IMG/VR virus record: IMGVR_UViG_3300031334_000002
Location: 16,106-80,105 of that record
DNA: 64,000 nucleotides
DNA from: a virus
Reading direction: 5' to 3' (one strand)
The notes beneath the pieces are model-generated. The model made no database searches and was not told the DNA's origin. It saw only the letters and a list, made by a program, of their open reading frames with translations. Position 1 is the first letter of the stretch, and each line of letters begins with the position of its first letter. Positions 9,995 to 18,912 of the stretch are shown here, piece by piece. The translations under genes were made by a program, and so were the position numbers.

Positions 9995-10956
9995 TAGTTA
10001 CCTCTAAATTTGTTACGGTTTCCGTTTACTGCATCTCTAAGGGGACTATGGCGAGGCTTGATCTTTTGCGGAGCACCTTCCACTCTATTATCTATTAGGT
10101 TAGTTACTGCTTTTTCCATTTTCATAAGTTTTCTTGTTGCATTTGTTAAGCCTTCGGTGTCACCTAACGCTTGTAAACAAAGTAAAGCCCCTCGTTGAGC
10201 TAAGATTGCATGTAGTTCAGTTGGCATTTGGGGATATGGTGACTCTTCGGCTTGACATATGTAGTCTCCAGAAACTAAATCAGAAGGTAACATATCATTA
10301 TTAATAGTTACTGACTTAGTGTTCTTATTTATAGAGGTTGCTTGTATATCAAACTTTTTCAATTTATTAGGAGACTTACTACCTACTATGTCAAATAAAG
10401 GATTATTTGCAAAGGTATCAGGAAAGTTATCTATCGTTATAACCGTTTCTGTAGTTCCTTTTGTTATTCCTATAATTTTTCCTGTTTCTTTTACTAGAAC
10501 TAGATCGCTAGGTCTTAAATAGAAGTACATGCGTAATTTAGAATTAGGTTGAATAGACAATGAAGGAATAACTACGTTGTTGTTTTCTAAATAAAAAACC
10601 GATGCTTGATTTGTCGAATAAGAACTAGTGTAATCAGATATCTCTTCGAGACTAACTCTTGACAGTTCTGAAGGATTTCCAGCACTGTCAATGTATGCAA
10701 CATCTCTAAGTTTGTTACCTATTGAGCGATAAGGAATCTCATATTGAAAGGGAGCTTCAATATCTGCAGGTATTTCAACATAATTAACTAAATGTTCCTC
10801 GTGTTGTTCCAGCAAGTAAGGGAGAATCCCAGTACTAATCTCTTCGTTCAGTATCTCTAAAAAATCTTCTGACTCAAACGTAGATTGGTCGGTTGGTATC
10901 AGAGCGCGTCTTTTTAGTGATCTGATTAAATCATCAGATGTTAAGGGTTTAGCCAT
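9994..10956 (-). CDS. Head-to-tail adaptor / tail tubular protein A-like
   Basis: This 320-residue protein opens with a helical segment (TSDDLIRSLKRRALIP, then FLEILNEEISTGILPYLLEQHEEHLVNY) followed by a beta-rich middle. It ends with another helix (LHAILAQRGALLCLQALGDTEGLTNATRKLMKMEKA) and a basic tail with repeated Asn/Arg. This helix-beta-helix layout and its place immediately before the nozzle gene are those of podovirus adaptors (T7 gp11, P22 gp4 role), which join portal to nozzle. The stop overlaps the nozzle ATG. No single diagnostic motif exists for this family, so the call rests on architecture and order. Confidence 0.65.
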   Translation of the reverse strand: MAKPLTSDDLIRSLKRRALIPTDQSTFESEDFLEILNEEISTGILPYLLEQHEEHLVNYVEIPADIEAPFQYEIPYRSIGNKLRDVAYIDSAGNPSELSRVSLEEISDYTSSYSTNQASVFYLENNNVVIPSLSIQPNSKLRMYFYLRPSDLVLVKETGKIIGITKGTTETVITIDNFPDTFANNPLFDIVGSKSPNKLKKFDIQATSINKNTKSVTINNDMLPSDLVSGDYICQAEESPYPQMPTELHAILAQRGALLCLQALGDTEGLTNATRKLMKMEKAVTNLIDNRVEGAPQKIKPRHSPLRDAVNGNRNKFRGN

Positions 10957-10971
10957 TTTTTTATACCTTTA

Positions 10972-11208
10972 TTATTTAGATTTTTTCTTAGATTCCATTG
11001 CAGCCTTGATGAGGTCTTTCATGTCTCCAGACTTAATACTTTTTACTGTGTCTTCGGCAGCTTCTAGTCCTTCTTCTAGTCCTTCGGCATCATCGGCTAC
11101 CACTTTTACTGCCATTTTGCCTTTCAATTCTTCTGGCATCTCGCTTCTTTTCATTTCTGATTTCAAGGATTTAATAGCTTCTCTTCTAGCTTTATTGTTA
11201 TTTTTCAT
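10972..11208 (-). CDS. Small charged protein (unknown)
   Basis: This 78-residue protein is rich in Lys and Glu with an acidic middle (DDAEGLEEGLEAAED) flanked by basic ends. It is predicted all helical and has no known motif. It is preceded by a late promoter motif whose AGGAG end also serves as its ribosome binding site. It lies just before the tail adaptor gene and is probably transcribed with it. Confidence 0.55.
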   Translation of the reverse strand: MKNNNKARREAIKSLKSEMKRSEMPEELKGKMAVKVVADDAEGLEEGLEAAEDTVKSIKSGDMKDLIKAAMESKKKSK

Positions 11209-11707
11209 TGATTCTCCTATTTCTAGTTGTTATTAAACTTTCTATATCGTGCGGTTTTACTAAATCAGCGTCTAGGTCGTAATCTCCTAAGTGTTTAAAA
11301 ACATGAAGATATAATAATTCGGAACAATTTCTTCCTGTTTTCCAAGGGTTTTTAACCTTAACCCCAAAAACATTAAGTATATCTACCAACACTATTCCTA
11401 CATTTTGCATAACGCCATAAGGAGCACCTGCTTCCTCGTGGCATTCATTTCTAATTGTTAAGTACAATTCATCAGAAACCTCTATTATATATTCTTTAAC
11501 TATGTTGTGTTTTTTAATAAACTGCAACTCAGACATATAGTTTACCATTCCGTCTGAAGCTTGATAAAAAGTATCATACTTAAATATAGGACTGTCCATT
11601 CTAAGGGCAACGTGTGAATACTCTTTATTAGTCCAAAGTCTTATAAGCCAAGAACCTATAGCAAATTTCTTTTTGGACTTTGTAAATACTATGTTTAATT
11701 GTCTCAT
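11198..11707 (-). CDS. Permuted NlpC/P60 (YiiX-like) papain-fold protein
   Basis: This 169-residue protein shows the circularly permuted papain-like arrangement of YiiX-type proteins. An early His sits in NKEYSHVALRM (about residue 32), an acidic/polar position follows, and a late Cys sits in GRNCSELLYLHV (about residue 129). Family members are thiol hydrolases, amidases or acyltransferases acting on peptidoglycan or lipid-linked substrates. The TTG/ATG region overlaps the upstream gene, and a promoter motif for the next gene lies in its 3' end. In this setting it may cut peptide stems in the cell wall during entry or lysis; that is inference. There is no signal peptide. Confidence 0.6.
   Translation of the reverse strand: MRQLNIVFTKSKKKFAIGSWLIRLWTNKEYSHVALRMDSPIFKYDTFYQASDGMVNYMSELQFIKKHNIVKEYIIEVSDELYLTIRNECHEEAGAPYGVMQNVGIVLVDILNVFGVKVKNPWKTGRNCSELLYLHVFKHLGDYDLDADLVKPHDIESLITTRNRRINEK
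11212..11232 (-). promoter_or_regulatory. T7-like phage RNA polymerase promoter motif
   Basis: Minus strand reads TAACAACTAGAAATAGGAGA, a copy of the six-member motif. It overlaps the 3' end of the YiiX-like gene, and its AGGAG end is only a few bases from the ATG of the 78-aa gene. If transcription starts at the GG, the leader is very short. An element acting at the RNA level is therefore also possible here. Confidence 0.55.
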
Positions 11708-12333
11708 TTTACGTACGCTCTTACTGTTGCCTTTACGCCAACATCAGTGGTTCCGTTTGATGTATATTTTATTCTAATTATTAAACCTAAGAGGTTTGTT
11801 TCAGTAATGGCTTTGTTTTTTGCGTGAGCATATCCCACGGTGTTATCTGATTTATGTATATCAATAGGAATACTATCTAGGTATAAGTGGATATCCTGCC
11901 CTGATACTGGGTGAGCTATGCTCATTGATACAACGTCATCTCTATGAAAATCATACGCTATGAGGTGTCCGTCTTTTACAAATAAGTCTGATGTCACTGT
12001 ATAATCAAAGCTAGTGGTCGTTCCTGCTGTTGCTGTAAAGATAATGCCCTTATCGGACACCCTGTCTCCACCTTGGGGAATGACCTCTTCGTATTTAACT
12101 ACTGACTTGTCAGGTGCGGATGCTCCTGTGTGTGAGCTAAGTAATGCGACTAGCAAGGTCTCTTCTTCGGTTGATAAGGGTGCTTTAAAGTTTATATCTA
12201 AGTTATCGTTTGCCGCTGATACACTAGCTAATGCTATAGTTATAGAAGACTCTACGATCTCTTTGTTAAGTTGAACCATGTCTACTTTGTTATTTAAAGT
12301 AGCCAAAGAAATGTTGTAATTGTAATTAGTCAT
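11704..12333 (-). CDS. Virion/tail-associated beta protein (unknown)
   Basis: ATG 12333 is chosen because a GGAG site sits 6 bases before it; an in-frame TTG four codons upstream lacks one. The 209-residue product has a helical N-terminus (SLATLNNKVDMVQLNKEIVESS) followed by a beta-sandwich-like body ending TVRAYVK. It looks like a fibre or decoration domain. No family is recognised. It overlaps both neighbours by 4 bases (ATGA), so it belongs to the fibre operon. Confidence 0.5.
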   Translation of the reverse strand: MTNYNYNISLATLNNKVDMVQLNKEIVESSITIALASVSAANDNLDINFKAPLSTEEETLLVALLSSHTGASAPDKSVVKYEEVIPQGGDRVSDKGIIFTATAGTTTSFDYTVTSDLFVKDGHLIAYDFHRDDVVSMSIAHPVSGQDIHLYLDSIPIDIHKSDNTVGYAHAKNKAITETNLLGLIIRIKYTSNGTTDVGVKATVRAYVK

Positions 12334-13835
12334 TTTGTTCTCCAAACTTCTATGACACTTTCATACACTCTAGATTCCCTATTTGATCTTTCAGGTCTAA
12401 GTTGTAACGTAAAGGTGTGGTTTCCTACTGATAAGTTCTCAGCATAGTGTAGTAAATTGTTTTGTATTCTTTGATCTTCTCTGCTGTCTTTTGGTTCTAT
12501 CCTTAGTTCTTTGACTTCTACTCCGTCAAGTAATACTCTAACTAATATGTCGTTAGCTGTCGAGCCATGGCTCCAAAAGAAATCAGCGTTTAGCCTGTAT
12601 GTGTTAGTTCCAGTAGACTCTGTTACAGTAAAAGGTAGTTCATCATAAGTAACAAAGGAGTTTCCTGTAACAGTCACAGTTGCTATTCTCGTTGTACTGT
12701 CTGCGTCTCTTCCGAATACTACTGAATTTAGTTGTGTTTGCAGTTTTCCTATTGCAACAAGTATAGAATCCGATGCTGTTACTAGTGTTGTGTTCGCAAA
12801 GGATAATCCAGTTAAGATGGTTGACCTAACTGTTTCAGCAAAGTCGTTGATTGTTGACGATAGTTGAGTCCCTGTGTGATTAGATCTAGCTCGATTATTA
12901 GTATCCCTTACGTTCAGTTGTGCAGGAGTTTCATAGCCTTGCGGATTAGAGTTGTTGTACTTTAGGTTCAATGCTGTTTGTGTTGCTGTGGATATTGGTT
13001 TGTTTAAATCACTTGTGTTATCTACGTTTCCTAGACCTACATCTGTTTTGTCTAGTTGAGAGTTTACCCAAAATGATCCATTATATTGCAAAACTTCTCC
13101 AGTTGTCTGAGTCGGTACTTGAACATCAGTAAGCTCATCTAAGGTTAGGTTCATTAGTGTGCTTATTGGAACTTTAAACCAAGCACAAGGTCTAACGTCT
13201 ACTGCGCCTCCTCCAGTTACCGTTCTAAAGTTTACGACATCTCCTGCGATATATTGTACCGGAGCAGGCAATTCTACAAAACCCGAGTTATTAGATTGTA
13301 AACCTGTGGTTGCCACGTTTGTGTTGTTTTGAGTTACGGCTATTTCTGTGTTCGTTCCTGAAGTTTCAGCTTGATACGATACAGCAAACAATCTAGCATT
13401 TACTGGTATAGTTACGCCTATGTTTCCTGTTGATCCGTTTCCGAATGAAAACTCTAAACTATTATTAGCTAGTCCTCCGTTTTCTTCAGCCCATATAGCA
13501 AATATACCAAATTCGTTTGGAGTAACAGTTAACTCTTCTAGTGCGCTTCTTACGTCTTTTGAAACGAAACTAGAACTGTCTAATCTTACAGAATTTGCAA
13601 AATTAGGGAATGAAACGTAGTTAATTCCTTCTGTCGATGATAGGTCAGAAACGCCATCATTTACTACAACCTCTCCTGCGTTTATAAGAGGAGTTAATTC
13701 TAGTACGGAATCTACTGTTGCTAGAGATATGTAATCTTGTGCATTTATTTCTATTTCACCCAATGCTGGAATGTCTATTCCTAAAACATTAAGATCTATG
13801 ATGGTCCCCGTGGTGTTTTTTAATATCTTAGACAT
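12330..13835 (-). CDS. Tail fibre protein with VGLGNVDNTSD motif
   Basis: This 501-residue protein carries the classical phage tail-fibre segment KTDVGLGNVDNTSDLNKPIS followed by TATQTALNLK near residues 262-292, which marks trimeric receptor-binding fibres. Upstream is the VSKDVRSALEELT motif that recurs in other fibres of this window. The C-terminal 130 residues are a beta-rich head ending RVYESVIEVWRTK, probably the receptor or assembly domain. It lies in a run of overlapping minus-strand genes. The assignment to fibre is good; the receptor is unknown. Confidence 0.72.
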   Translation of the reverse strand: MSKILKNTTGTIIDLNVLGIDIPALGEIEINAQDYISLATVDSVLELTPLINAGEVVVNDGVSDLSSTEGINYVSFPNFANSVRLDSSSFVSKDVRSALEELTVTPNEFGIFAIWAEENGGLANNSLEFSFGNGSTGNIGVTIPVNARLFAVSYQAETSGTNTEIAVTQNNTNVATTGLQSNNSGFVELPAPVQYIAGDVVNFRTVTGGGAVDVRPCAWFKVPISTLMNLTLDELTDVQVPTQTTGEVLQYNGSFWVNSQLDKTDVGLGNVDNTSDLNKPISTATQTALNLKYNNSNPQGYETPAQLNVRDTNNRARSNHTGTQLSSTINDFAETVRSTILTGLSFANTTLVTASDSILVAIGKLQTQLNSVVFGRDADSTTRIATVTVTGNSFVTYDELPFTVTESTGTNTYRLNADFFWSHGSTANDILVRVLLDGVEVKELRIEPKDSREDQRIQNNLLHYAENLSVGNHTFTLQLRPERSNRESRVYESVIEVWRTK

Positions 13836-14311
13836 TAAGAATTACTCCCAGATAAGTTTATACCAACTACCACATTTTTAGCTGATCCTCCAGTTAGCCT
13901 AACCGCTAACTGCCTACCGGTAGTAACAGGTACTGATATTGTTCCACTATCTCCTACCTTAGACGACGTTACTGAGATTGTAGTTAGTATTGTTAAATTG
14001 GCGGAATCTCCCTCGTGTTCGTATATTGTGAGAGTATAAGTATTTAAGTTTTCAGTTGATATATAGATCCTAACAATATTTGCATTATTAAACGTGACAG
14101 CGCGACCCGATCTATTTGAAGAAACTCCTTCGTTACGGAGCCATGTATTTGCACTTATGTTACCAGATCTTCCCCATGAGAACCCCGGAGAAGCCGATGT
14201 TGCAACTTTAGTACTAAGTTCTTCAATAGCACCCTGTACATCATCGGAAGCAAATCCATTACTATCGTTATCAAAAGGAATAGATTCTGCAACCTGAGAT
14301 TTTTTTATCAT
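13835..14311 (-). CDS. Fibre-like small virion protein with DVQGAIEEL motif
   Basis: This 158-residue protein contains FASDDVQGAIEEL near residues 20-32. The same short helix motif appears in the three large fibres of this window and often marks fibre stalk joints. The remainder (GRAVTFNNANIVRIYIS, then TTGRQLAVRLTGGSAKN) is a beta-sandwich-type domain. It is translationally coupled to both neighbours. It is probably a fibre tip or adaptor protein; no named family is recognised. Confidence 0.55.
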   Translation of the reverse strand: MIKKSQVAESIPFDNDSNGFASDDVQGAIEELSTKVATSASPGFSWGRSGNISANTWLRNEGVSSNRSGRAVTFNNANIVRIYISTENLNTYTLTIYEHEGDSANLTILTTISVTSSKVGDSGTISVPVTTGRQLAVRLTGGSAKNVVVGINLSGSNS

Positions 14312-14613
14312 CCTAGATCCGTCACAACGACATCTACCGTTCCACTGTCAGTGATCATAAAAACCGATTGCCCTTTAATTGCAATTTCAATCCATTGTTT
14401 TTTTAAAAGAGGTTCTCCTGATGCAACCGTTAATCCCGTTGGACCAACGTATACAGTCTTTGTTCCCTTATTATAGATTCTAACAAATTCTCTTTCATCA
14501 ATGTTAGTTGTGGCTCCTATAGCCTCTACTTGAACAATACCTACCGAAATTACTTCTTGCTCATATAGATCAGAGTTAGTGTCATCAAATTCTCCAGATA
14601 CTTGTATGCTCAT
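14308..14613 (-). CDS. Small beta-rich virion protein (unknown)
   Basis: This 101-residue protein is nearly all predicted beta-strand (REFVRIYNKGTKTVYVGPTG, then EIAIKGQSVFMITDSG) and has no membrane segment or motif. The pattern IYNKGTKTVYVGPTG resembles capsid-decoration or fibre-associated beta domains, and a comparable LDNRAVFLGN strand pair occurs in the protein at 14991-15746. Coupled to the next gene by ATGA overlap. Function unknown. Confidence 0.5.
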   Translation of the reverse strand: MSIQVSGEFDDTNSDLYEQEVISVGIVQVEAIGATTNIDEREFVRIYNKGTKTVYVGPTGLTVASGEPLLKKQWIEIAIKGQSVFMITDSGTVDVVVTDLG

Positions 14614-14614
14614 T

Positions 14615-14932
14615 TTATTTTGTCCGTTTTCTTGTAGTTTTTGGTTTTTTTATTTTTTCTAATTCTTCTTTTAGAAGTTTGTTTTCTTGTTTTAATTCTT
14701 CTGCAAATTCAACTACTTTACTGTTTTCTTCTTTTACCGCCAAACAAAGCTCATCATAAGACATTTCTATTTGAAGTGCATTCGCTATTTTACTCTGCAA
14801 ATCCTGAACTAATTTAAAGGAATGATATGCTTTAGATACGTCTTCACAATCTAAATTATCTAATTTTACGTTTTGTGCTATTAATTTTAATAGATAACCA
14901 CTAACTAAATGATCCGACTTTACAAACTTCAT
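14615..14932 (-). CDS. Small coiled-coil protein (unknown)
   Basis: ATG 14932 is preferred over an in-frame GTG two codons upstream because GGAG lies 5 bases before it. The 105-residue protein is helical. Its last 45 residues form a Glu/Lys/Leu coiled coil ending in a basic tail (KKPKTTRKRTK). It is the first gene after the terminator at 14952-14981. It could be an assembly chaperone; nothing diagnostic is visible. Confidence 0.5.
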   Translation of the reverse strand: MKFVKSDHLVSGYLLKLIAQNVKLDNLDCEDVSKAYHSFKLVQDLQSKIANALQIEMSYDELCLAVKEENSKVVEFAEELKQENKLLKEELEKIKKPKTTRKRTK

Positions 14933-14951
14933 AAACACTCCGAGTTAAATT

Positions 14952-14981
14952 AAAAATAGGGGCATCTTCATAATACCCCTA
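14952..14981 (-). terminator. Intrinsic terminator after the 251-aa virion gene
   Basis: On the minus strand TAGGGG pairs with CCCCTA around a 13-base loop and is followed by TTTTTA. It lies 10 bases after the stop of the gene at 14991-15746 and would end or attenuate that transcript. Confidence 0.75.
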
Positions 14982-14990
14982 AAATTAAAA

Positions 14991-15746
14991 TTATGCAAGT
15001 TCTAAAATACGAATATCCGCAGTACCAGAAGCTGAAATTGCATGAAAGTCTAGTCCCGAACCGACTTTCAGTGTAATCGAACCTCTTGCTGGAACTCTAA
15101 TTCCGTTAGAGATCGTAACACTGGCGTTTCCAAGAAAAACGGCTCTATTATCTAGGTTTTGAATCGTTATCTCTTTCCTTTCGGTTAAAGCTGACGATAC
15201 TAACTGAGTTGCAACATTTGTAACACTTATTGCAGAAGTAGCAAACCCCGTTGCTGCTCTATCAACCACTTTAAGGTCTGTATTTGTTGACACTCCTGCT
15301 AAAGTGGTGCCGTCGCCAATTCTTAGTGAATCAAAGTTAGCCCCAGTGTGTTCAAGTTGAACGTTAAGGTCGCCAGCAGTAATTTGAATATCACCAGTAG
15401 CTGATGTTAGTTTCACAGGCAGAGGTTGGTTGTTTGCAGGTGTTATGCTGTCTTCGATAACTTCAACAACAGCGCCATCTAGTCTAAACTTAACCGGACT
15501 GTCCAGTGTAGCATTAACGTTAATAGAACCGTCAGCTTGGACATCTAATTCATCACCATCAGAATCAACTATAGAAATACCACCAGTAGATCCTGCTAAA
15601 TTAACATCGAGCGCTTGTACTGCTCCTGTTGTGTTTGTGTGCGTCAGTAATGTTCCGTCCGAAGAACGAAGATAAGCACCAACAGAATCACTATCTGCAA
15701 TTTCTGTTGGATCGAAAATTAATTGGTCTTTTCCAATTACACTCAT
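14991..15746 (-). CDS. Virion decoration/fibre-type protein
   Basis: This 251-residue beta-rich protein is built from short repeated strand motifs (LPVKLTSATGDIQITAGDL, then NVQLEHTGANFDSLRIGDG), a pattern common in phage structural proteins that decorate heads or fibres. Its C-terminal region (ITIQNLDNRAVFLGNASVTI) looks like a small beta-barrel. There is no signal peptide. It is followed by a strong terminator, so it may be made at a level distinct from the genes after it. The precise role is unknown. Confidence 0.55.
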   Translation of the reverse strand: MSVIGKDQLIFDPTEIADSDSVGAYLRSSDGTLLTHTNTTGAVQALDVNLAGSTGGISIVDSDGDELDVQADGSINVNATLDSPVKFRLDGAVVEVIEDSITPANNQPLPVKLTSATGDIQITAGDLNVQLEHTGANFDSLRIGDGTTLAGVSTNTDLKVVDRAATGFATSAISVTNVATQLVSSALTERKEITIQNLDNRAVFLGNASVTISNGIRVPARGSITLKVGSGLDFHAISASGTADIRILELA

Positions 15747-15761
15747 AAAACCTCCCTAAGG

Positions 15762-16703
15762 TTATGTCCAGTAAACCAATTCTACAGTTTTACCGGGTTT
15801 ATTTGTTTCAAAGAATATCGTAACGCTAGTTGTTAAAAGGTTATCTTCTGTATATATAATCGCCCTCTTTAATTCAAGAAAACTCCCTGCTGCGTCATAT
15901 TTTATTTTTAGTTTTGTATCGTTCTCTCTTACTTTTATAGTAAATTTTTTGGTATTATCAGGTAGTGCTATTGATTGTTCAGTATTAGCCAATAGCACCG
16001 TCAGGTTTACGATTGTTGGAGTTCTCGAACTTGATTCTAAAGTCACTTCAATAGGACTTGTATCTATAACCTCAAAGGTTTTTTCATAAGGATTATAAAC
16101 ATACTTAATGTCGTTTTGTTGAGGGAAATCGTAAGTCTTTACTAAACTTGAGATACCATCCTGTATTGTATCGAAATTAAACCCCGTATCAAAATCTGAA
16201 ATACTAGATTGACCTATTACTTCATTTTCTATTTGTATTTTATTACCAAGTAACATTTTAACATTAAACTCTGGTATGTTATTTAAAACGAGTTGACTTG
16301 CTAAGGCTGTAATTCCTGCAGGATCATTGAAAGCCACTGGCACTTCTATTCCTGTTCTACCGGGTATTTCAGGATCTACTCCTGTCCCTCCTACATTATA
16401 CCAAACATAAAATTGTTTTTCGTTCTGTCCCGAGTTAATAAGAAATGTTTTATTATTTAAACTTCCAGCAACATCAGCTAAAGTAGTTAAGTTATATATT
16501 CCTCTTTTTTCATCATAGTAAAAATCAGCACTTTCTACTGAGTCATTACCGTCGTAAGCTAAAACAACATGACTCCAATAAGATCCTACGATATTGTCAG
16601 TATCGATGACACGTAAAGCGTCCGCTTCTTGAGAGTGAACATTCTTTAAGACCCCTCCGGGGTCTAAGTTACTAGCATACTTCCTTGTTGGTCTACCTAC
16701 CAC
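15762..16703 (-). CDS. Virion protein with module shared with the tail nozzle
   Basis: GTG 16703 is chosen as start: it has AGAGGT 6 bases upstream, within the end of the preceding gene, and gives 313 residues. Near residues 90-190 it carries a module (KQFYVWYNVGGTGVDPEI, TGIEVPV, an IxALASQL helix, a late DTGFNF) that also occurs twice in the 1266-aa nozzle. The C-terminal third is a beta-sandwich ending VELVYWT. It is probably a fibre base or tail-attached protein that uses the same fold block as the nozzle. Confidence 0.52.
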   Translation of the reverse strand: MVGRPTRKYASNLDPGGVLKNVHSQEADALRVIDTDNIVGSYWSHVVLAYDGNDSVESADFYYDEKRGIYNLTTLADVAGSLNNKTFLINSGQNEKQFYVWYNVGGTGVDPEIPGRTGIEVPVAFNDPAGITALASQLVLNNIPEFNVKMLLGNKIQIENEVIGQSSISDFDTGFNFDTIQDGISSLVKTYDFPQQNDIKYVYNPYEKTFEVIDTSPIEVTLESSSRTPTIVNLTVLLANTEQSIALPDNTKKFTIKVRENDTKLKIKYDAAGSFLELKRAIIYTEDNLLTTSVTIFFETNKPGKTVELVYWT

Positions 16704-17379
16704 TATATACCTCTTTTGCCGAAAGCTGAATAGGATGATCAACTAAAGGGAAATATATTGAGAAAACATCACTCCAGTTTCCGTGAGTTCTTTTTATTAG
16801 AAAATCACAGACTAATCCTGCGAAACGCATACTTAAAAAATTACGCTTTAACATCTCGACTTTAACCCATGTTAAAAGTTTTCCAGAGGTATGAGGTCTA
16901 GATTTCATGCAAGCAATAATACAAGCTACTCCCAATAAAGGCAAGAGGAGTCCACCTATAATAGGACAGTTTACTGCTACGTACAAAACCCAGTCTCTCG
17001 GGTGTATCAATCTTACTTCTTTATCTTTAACGTTATTATAAAAAAACAACTTTTGATTCTTTATTTCAGCCATGATCTCTTTATGAAAAACCCAGTCTTC
17101 CCTGTAACTAATTAACATTATGGCAATCAATTGATCAGGAGACATATAAGTGTCTCTTTTGTGAGCAACTCCAAATTCAACGTGTGAGGGGTTTTGCATG
17201 AACAACCCTTGTCCTACCCTGCATTTTTCTATAGAACGCTTTAAAATAGCAATTCTGGCTCTCTGATCGTTACCTTTTCTCTCCTCTAAGAGTATATGTT
17301 GTAGAGTCCAGAGTAGTCCATTCTCAGCTCCACTTTCATCTGGTTTTGAATTTGTTAGTCCGTATTTATCTATAAACAT
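16693..17379 (-). CDS. Unknown protein with membrane hairpin in fibre operon
   Basis: This 228-residue protein is not recognised. Residues about 130-155 (WVLYVAVNCPIIGGLLLPLLGVACIIACM) are strongly hydrophobic, enough for one membrane span or a re-entrant hairpin. The N-terminal 125 residues are soluble and helical with conserved-looking GAENGLLWTLQHILLEER and SPDQLIAIMLIS. It overlaps the next gene by 11 bases and follows a large fibre. A membrane segment inside a fibre operon is unusual. It could be a lysis or host-membrane protein, or a minor virion component. Confidence 0.5.
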   Translation of the reverse strand: MFIDKYGLTNSKPDESGAENGLLWTLQHILLEERKGNDQRARIAILKRSIEKCRVGQGLFMQNPSHVEFGVAHKRDTYMSPDQLIAIMLISYREDWVFHKEIMAEIKNQKLFFYNNVKDKEVRLIHPRDWVLYVAVNCPIIGGLLLPLLGVACIIACMKSRPHTSGKLLTWVKVEMLKRNFLSMRFAGLVCDFLIKRTHGNWSDVFSIYFPLVDHPIQLSAKEVYSGR

Positions 17380-17388
17380 TATTATCCA

Positions 17389-18909
17389 TTATATATGAGT
17401 TACGAGTGCTCTAAATGACAATTCCGTAGATATGTGTCCTGTTATATCAGTAGAATCATACGTAACTTGACCATCGTTGTCTATGTCAAATGTTACCCCA
17501 GATAAGTCTCCCAAGCTGGAGTATGAGATTTCCCAGACACCACCACGATTGAGTCCTAAAATCTCGAATGCTTCAAATAGATCCAAAGTTGCATCTCTAC
17601 TTACTGATACTAAGGCTTTAAAAGACCTAACAACAAGTTTATCAAATAGTAAACCAGTCACATCAAGTCCACTTACGTTGTTTGCTCCTATAAAACTAGT
17701 TAGATCTATATCTCCACTAGCCTTGGCTAAAGATCCAGCAGGAGTTGCGTTGTTTATGTATGTCTTTATTGCGTCAACCGACGGAGCTTGATCTGTTTCG
17801 TTCCCTGTTGTGGAGTTCACCACTGCTGATGTTTTAGCCCGTGCATCTGTAAAATAAAGGTTAGCGATTCCTTCACTGAGACCATCAGTATCCTCGGCAG
17901 CAAAATCTATACCAAATAGCGAACTAAAATTAGAGATAGCTACTTTTTCATTGTCAACTTCTTCAATGGCATCCTGAACGTTGGTTGCTATGATGTCGCC
18001 TGCGGGAGTAAACGTAATCTCTGAAGCTTCGTCCTTAGTTAACACTGCAGTATCTACGTAATTTTTTACAGTTAGTGATGTTGGCACTTTCGTATCGTCT
18101 GCTGTAGAAAGAGTATCATCTAGATCAATAACTCCTGTTTTGAAATTATCTAACTCGATATTACTGACTGTATTACTATCTAGGTCTATAGTTTTATTGA
18201 GTAAGGATTGAGTATGGGTTGTCGTTGCAATTTCTCTTAGATCGCCAACTTCGCCCACTTTCATTTTAGAAGTAAGAGTTGAATCGAACCCCAAAGCAAC
18301 GTTAGTTGCATCCGACATTTCAACAGTTAGACCGGCAGTGCCTAAATCGGCAGAGACTTCAGTTCCTCCATCGTTTACTGTAATATTTGCATCAGAGACA
18401 TCTAAATTAGTCGAGTTTATTGAAGTTGTTGTTCCATTGACAGTGAGATCACCAGTTACAATCATGTCTTGAATGCCAGTAACATTGCCAGAATCGTCAA
18501 CAGTAATTGACGTTTGTTCCATGTCAACCCCAGTAGTTCCAACAGATTTTAATAATCTATTATCTGCAACTGGAGATATTCTGTTTACTTTTTCATCTAA
18601 TCCATCTTGTATTTTCTGAGAAGACCATAAAGTTGATGTTGTTGTTTGCGCGTCATCCTGTACTCTATGTTCTTCTATTTCAAAATTTAAAAGAAGGTCA
18701 TGGTCAATGACAGTTTCATCAACATCTAAAACTAGGGTCTCGTTGCCAAATGGGTTGCCTATTGATTTGGTTATTTTTCCTGATAACGCAGGTTGTATTT
18801 TATCATCTAAGAATCCAGAGCTACTATCAGAGATTCTAGTCTTAACTCGAATGTCAGTGCCACCTGTAGCTAATAGATCTATTCCAAGTCTTTTGTACGT
18901 GTTTGCCAT
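17389..18909 (-). CDS. Tail fibre / long stalk protein
   Basis: This 506-residue protein has repeating phage-fibre stalk signatures: TGDLTVNGTTTSINSTNLDV, SLLNKTIDLDSNTVSNIELD and FTPAGDIIATNVQDAIEEVD. These are typical of trimeric beta-helical shafts. The last 80 residues match the end of the 156-aa protein at 23728-24198 (both have GVxxDIxxxGQxTYxSxDxTxHxS, then FxA), so a common C-terminal cap domain is shared. It is in the fibre operon with 4-base spacing to the gene before. Confidence 0.68.
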   Translation of the reverse strand: MANTYKRLGIDLLATGGTDIRVKTRISDSSSGFLDDKIQPALSGKITKSIGNPFGNETLVLDVDETVIDHDLLLNFEIEEHRVQDDAQTTTSTLWSSQKIQDGLDEKVNRISPVADNRLLKSVGTTGVDMEQTSITVDDSGNVTGIQDMIVTGDLTVNGTTTSINSTNLDVSDANITVNDGGTEVSADLGTAGLTVEMSDATNVALGFDSTLTSKMKVGEVGDLREIATTTHTQSLLNKTIDLDSNTVSNIELDNFKTGVIDLDDTLSTADDTKVPTSLTVKNYVDTAVLTKDEASEITFTPAGDIIATNVQDAIEEVDNEKVAISNFSSLFGIDFAAEDTDGLSEGIANLYFTDARAKTSAVVNSTTGNETDQAPSVDAIKTYINNATPAGSLAKASGDIDLTSFIGANNVSGLDVTGLLFDKLVVRSFKALVSVSRDATLDLFEAFEILGLNRGGVWEISYSSLGDLSGVTFDIDNDGQVTYDSTDITGHISTELSFRALVTHI

Positions 18910-18912
18910 GTC

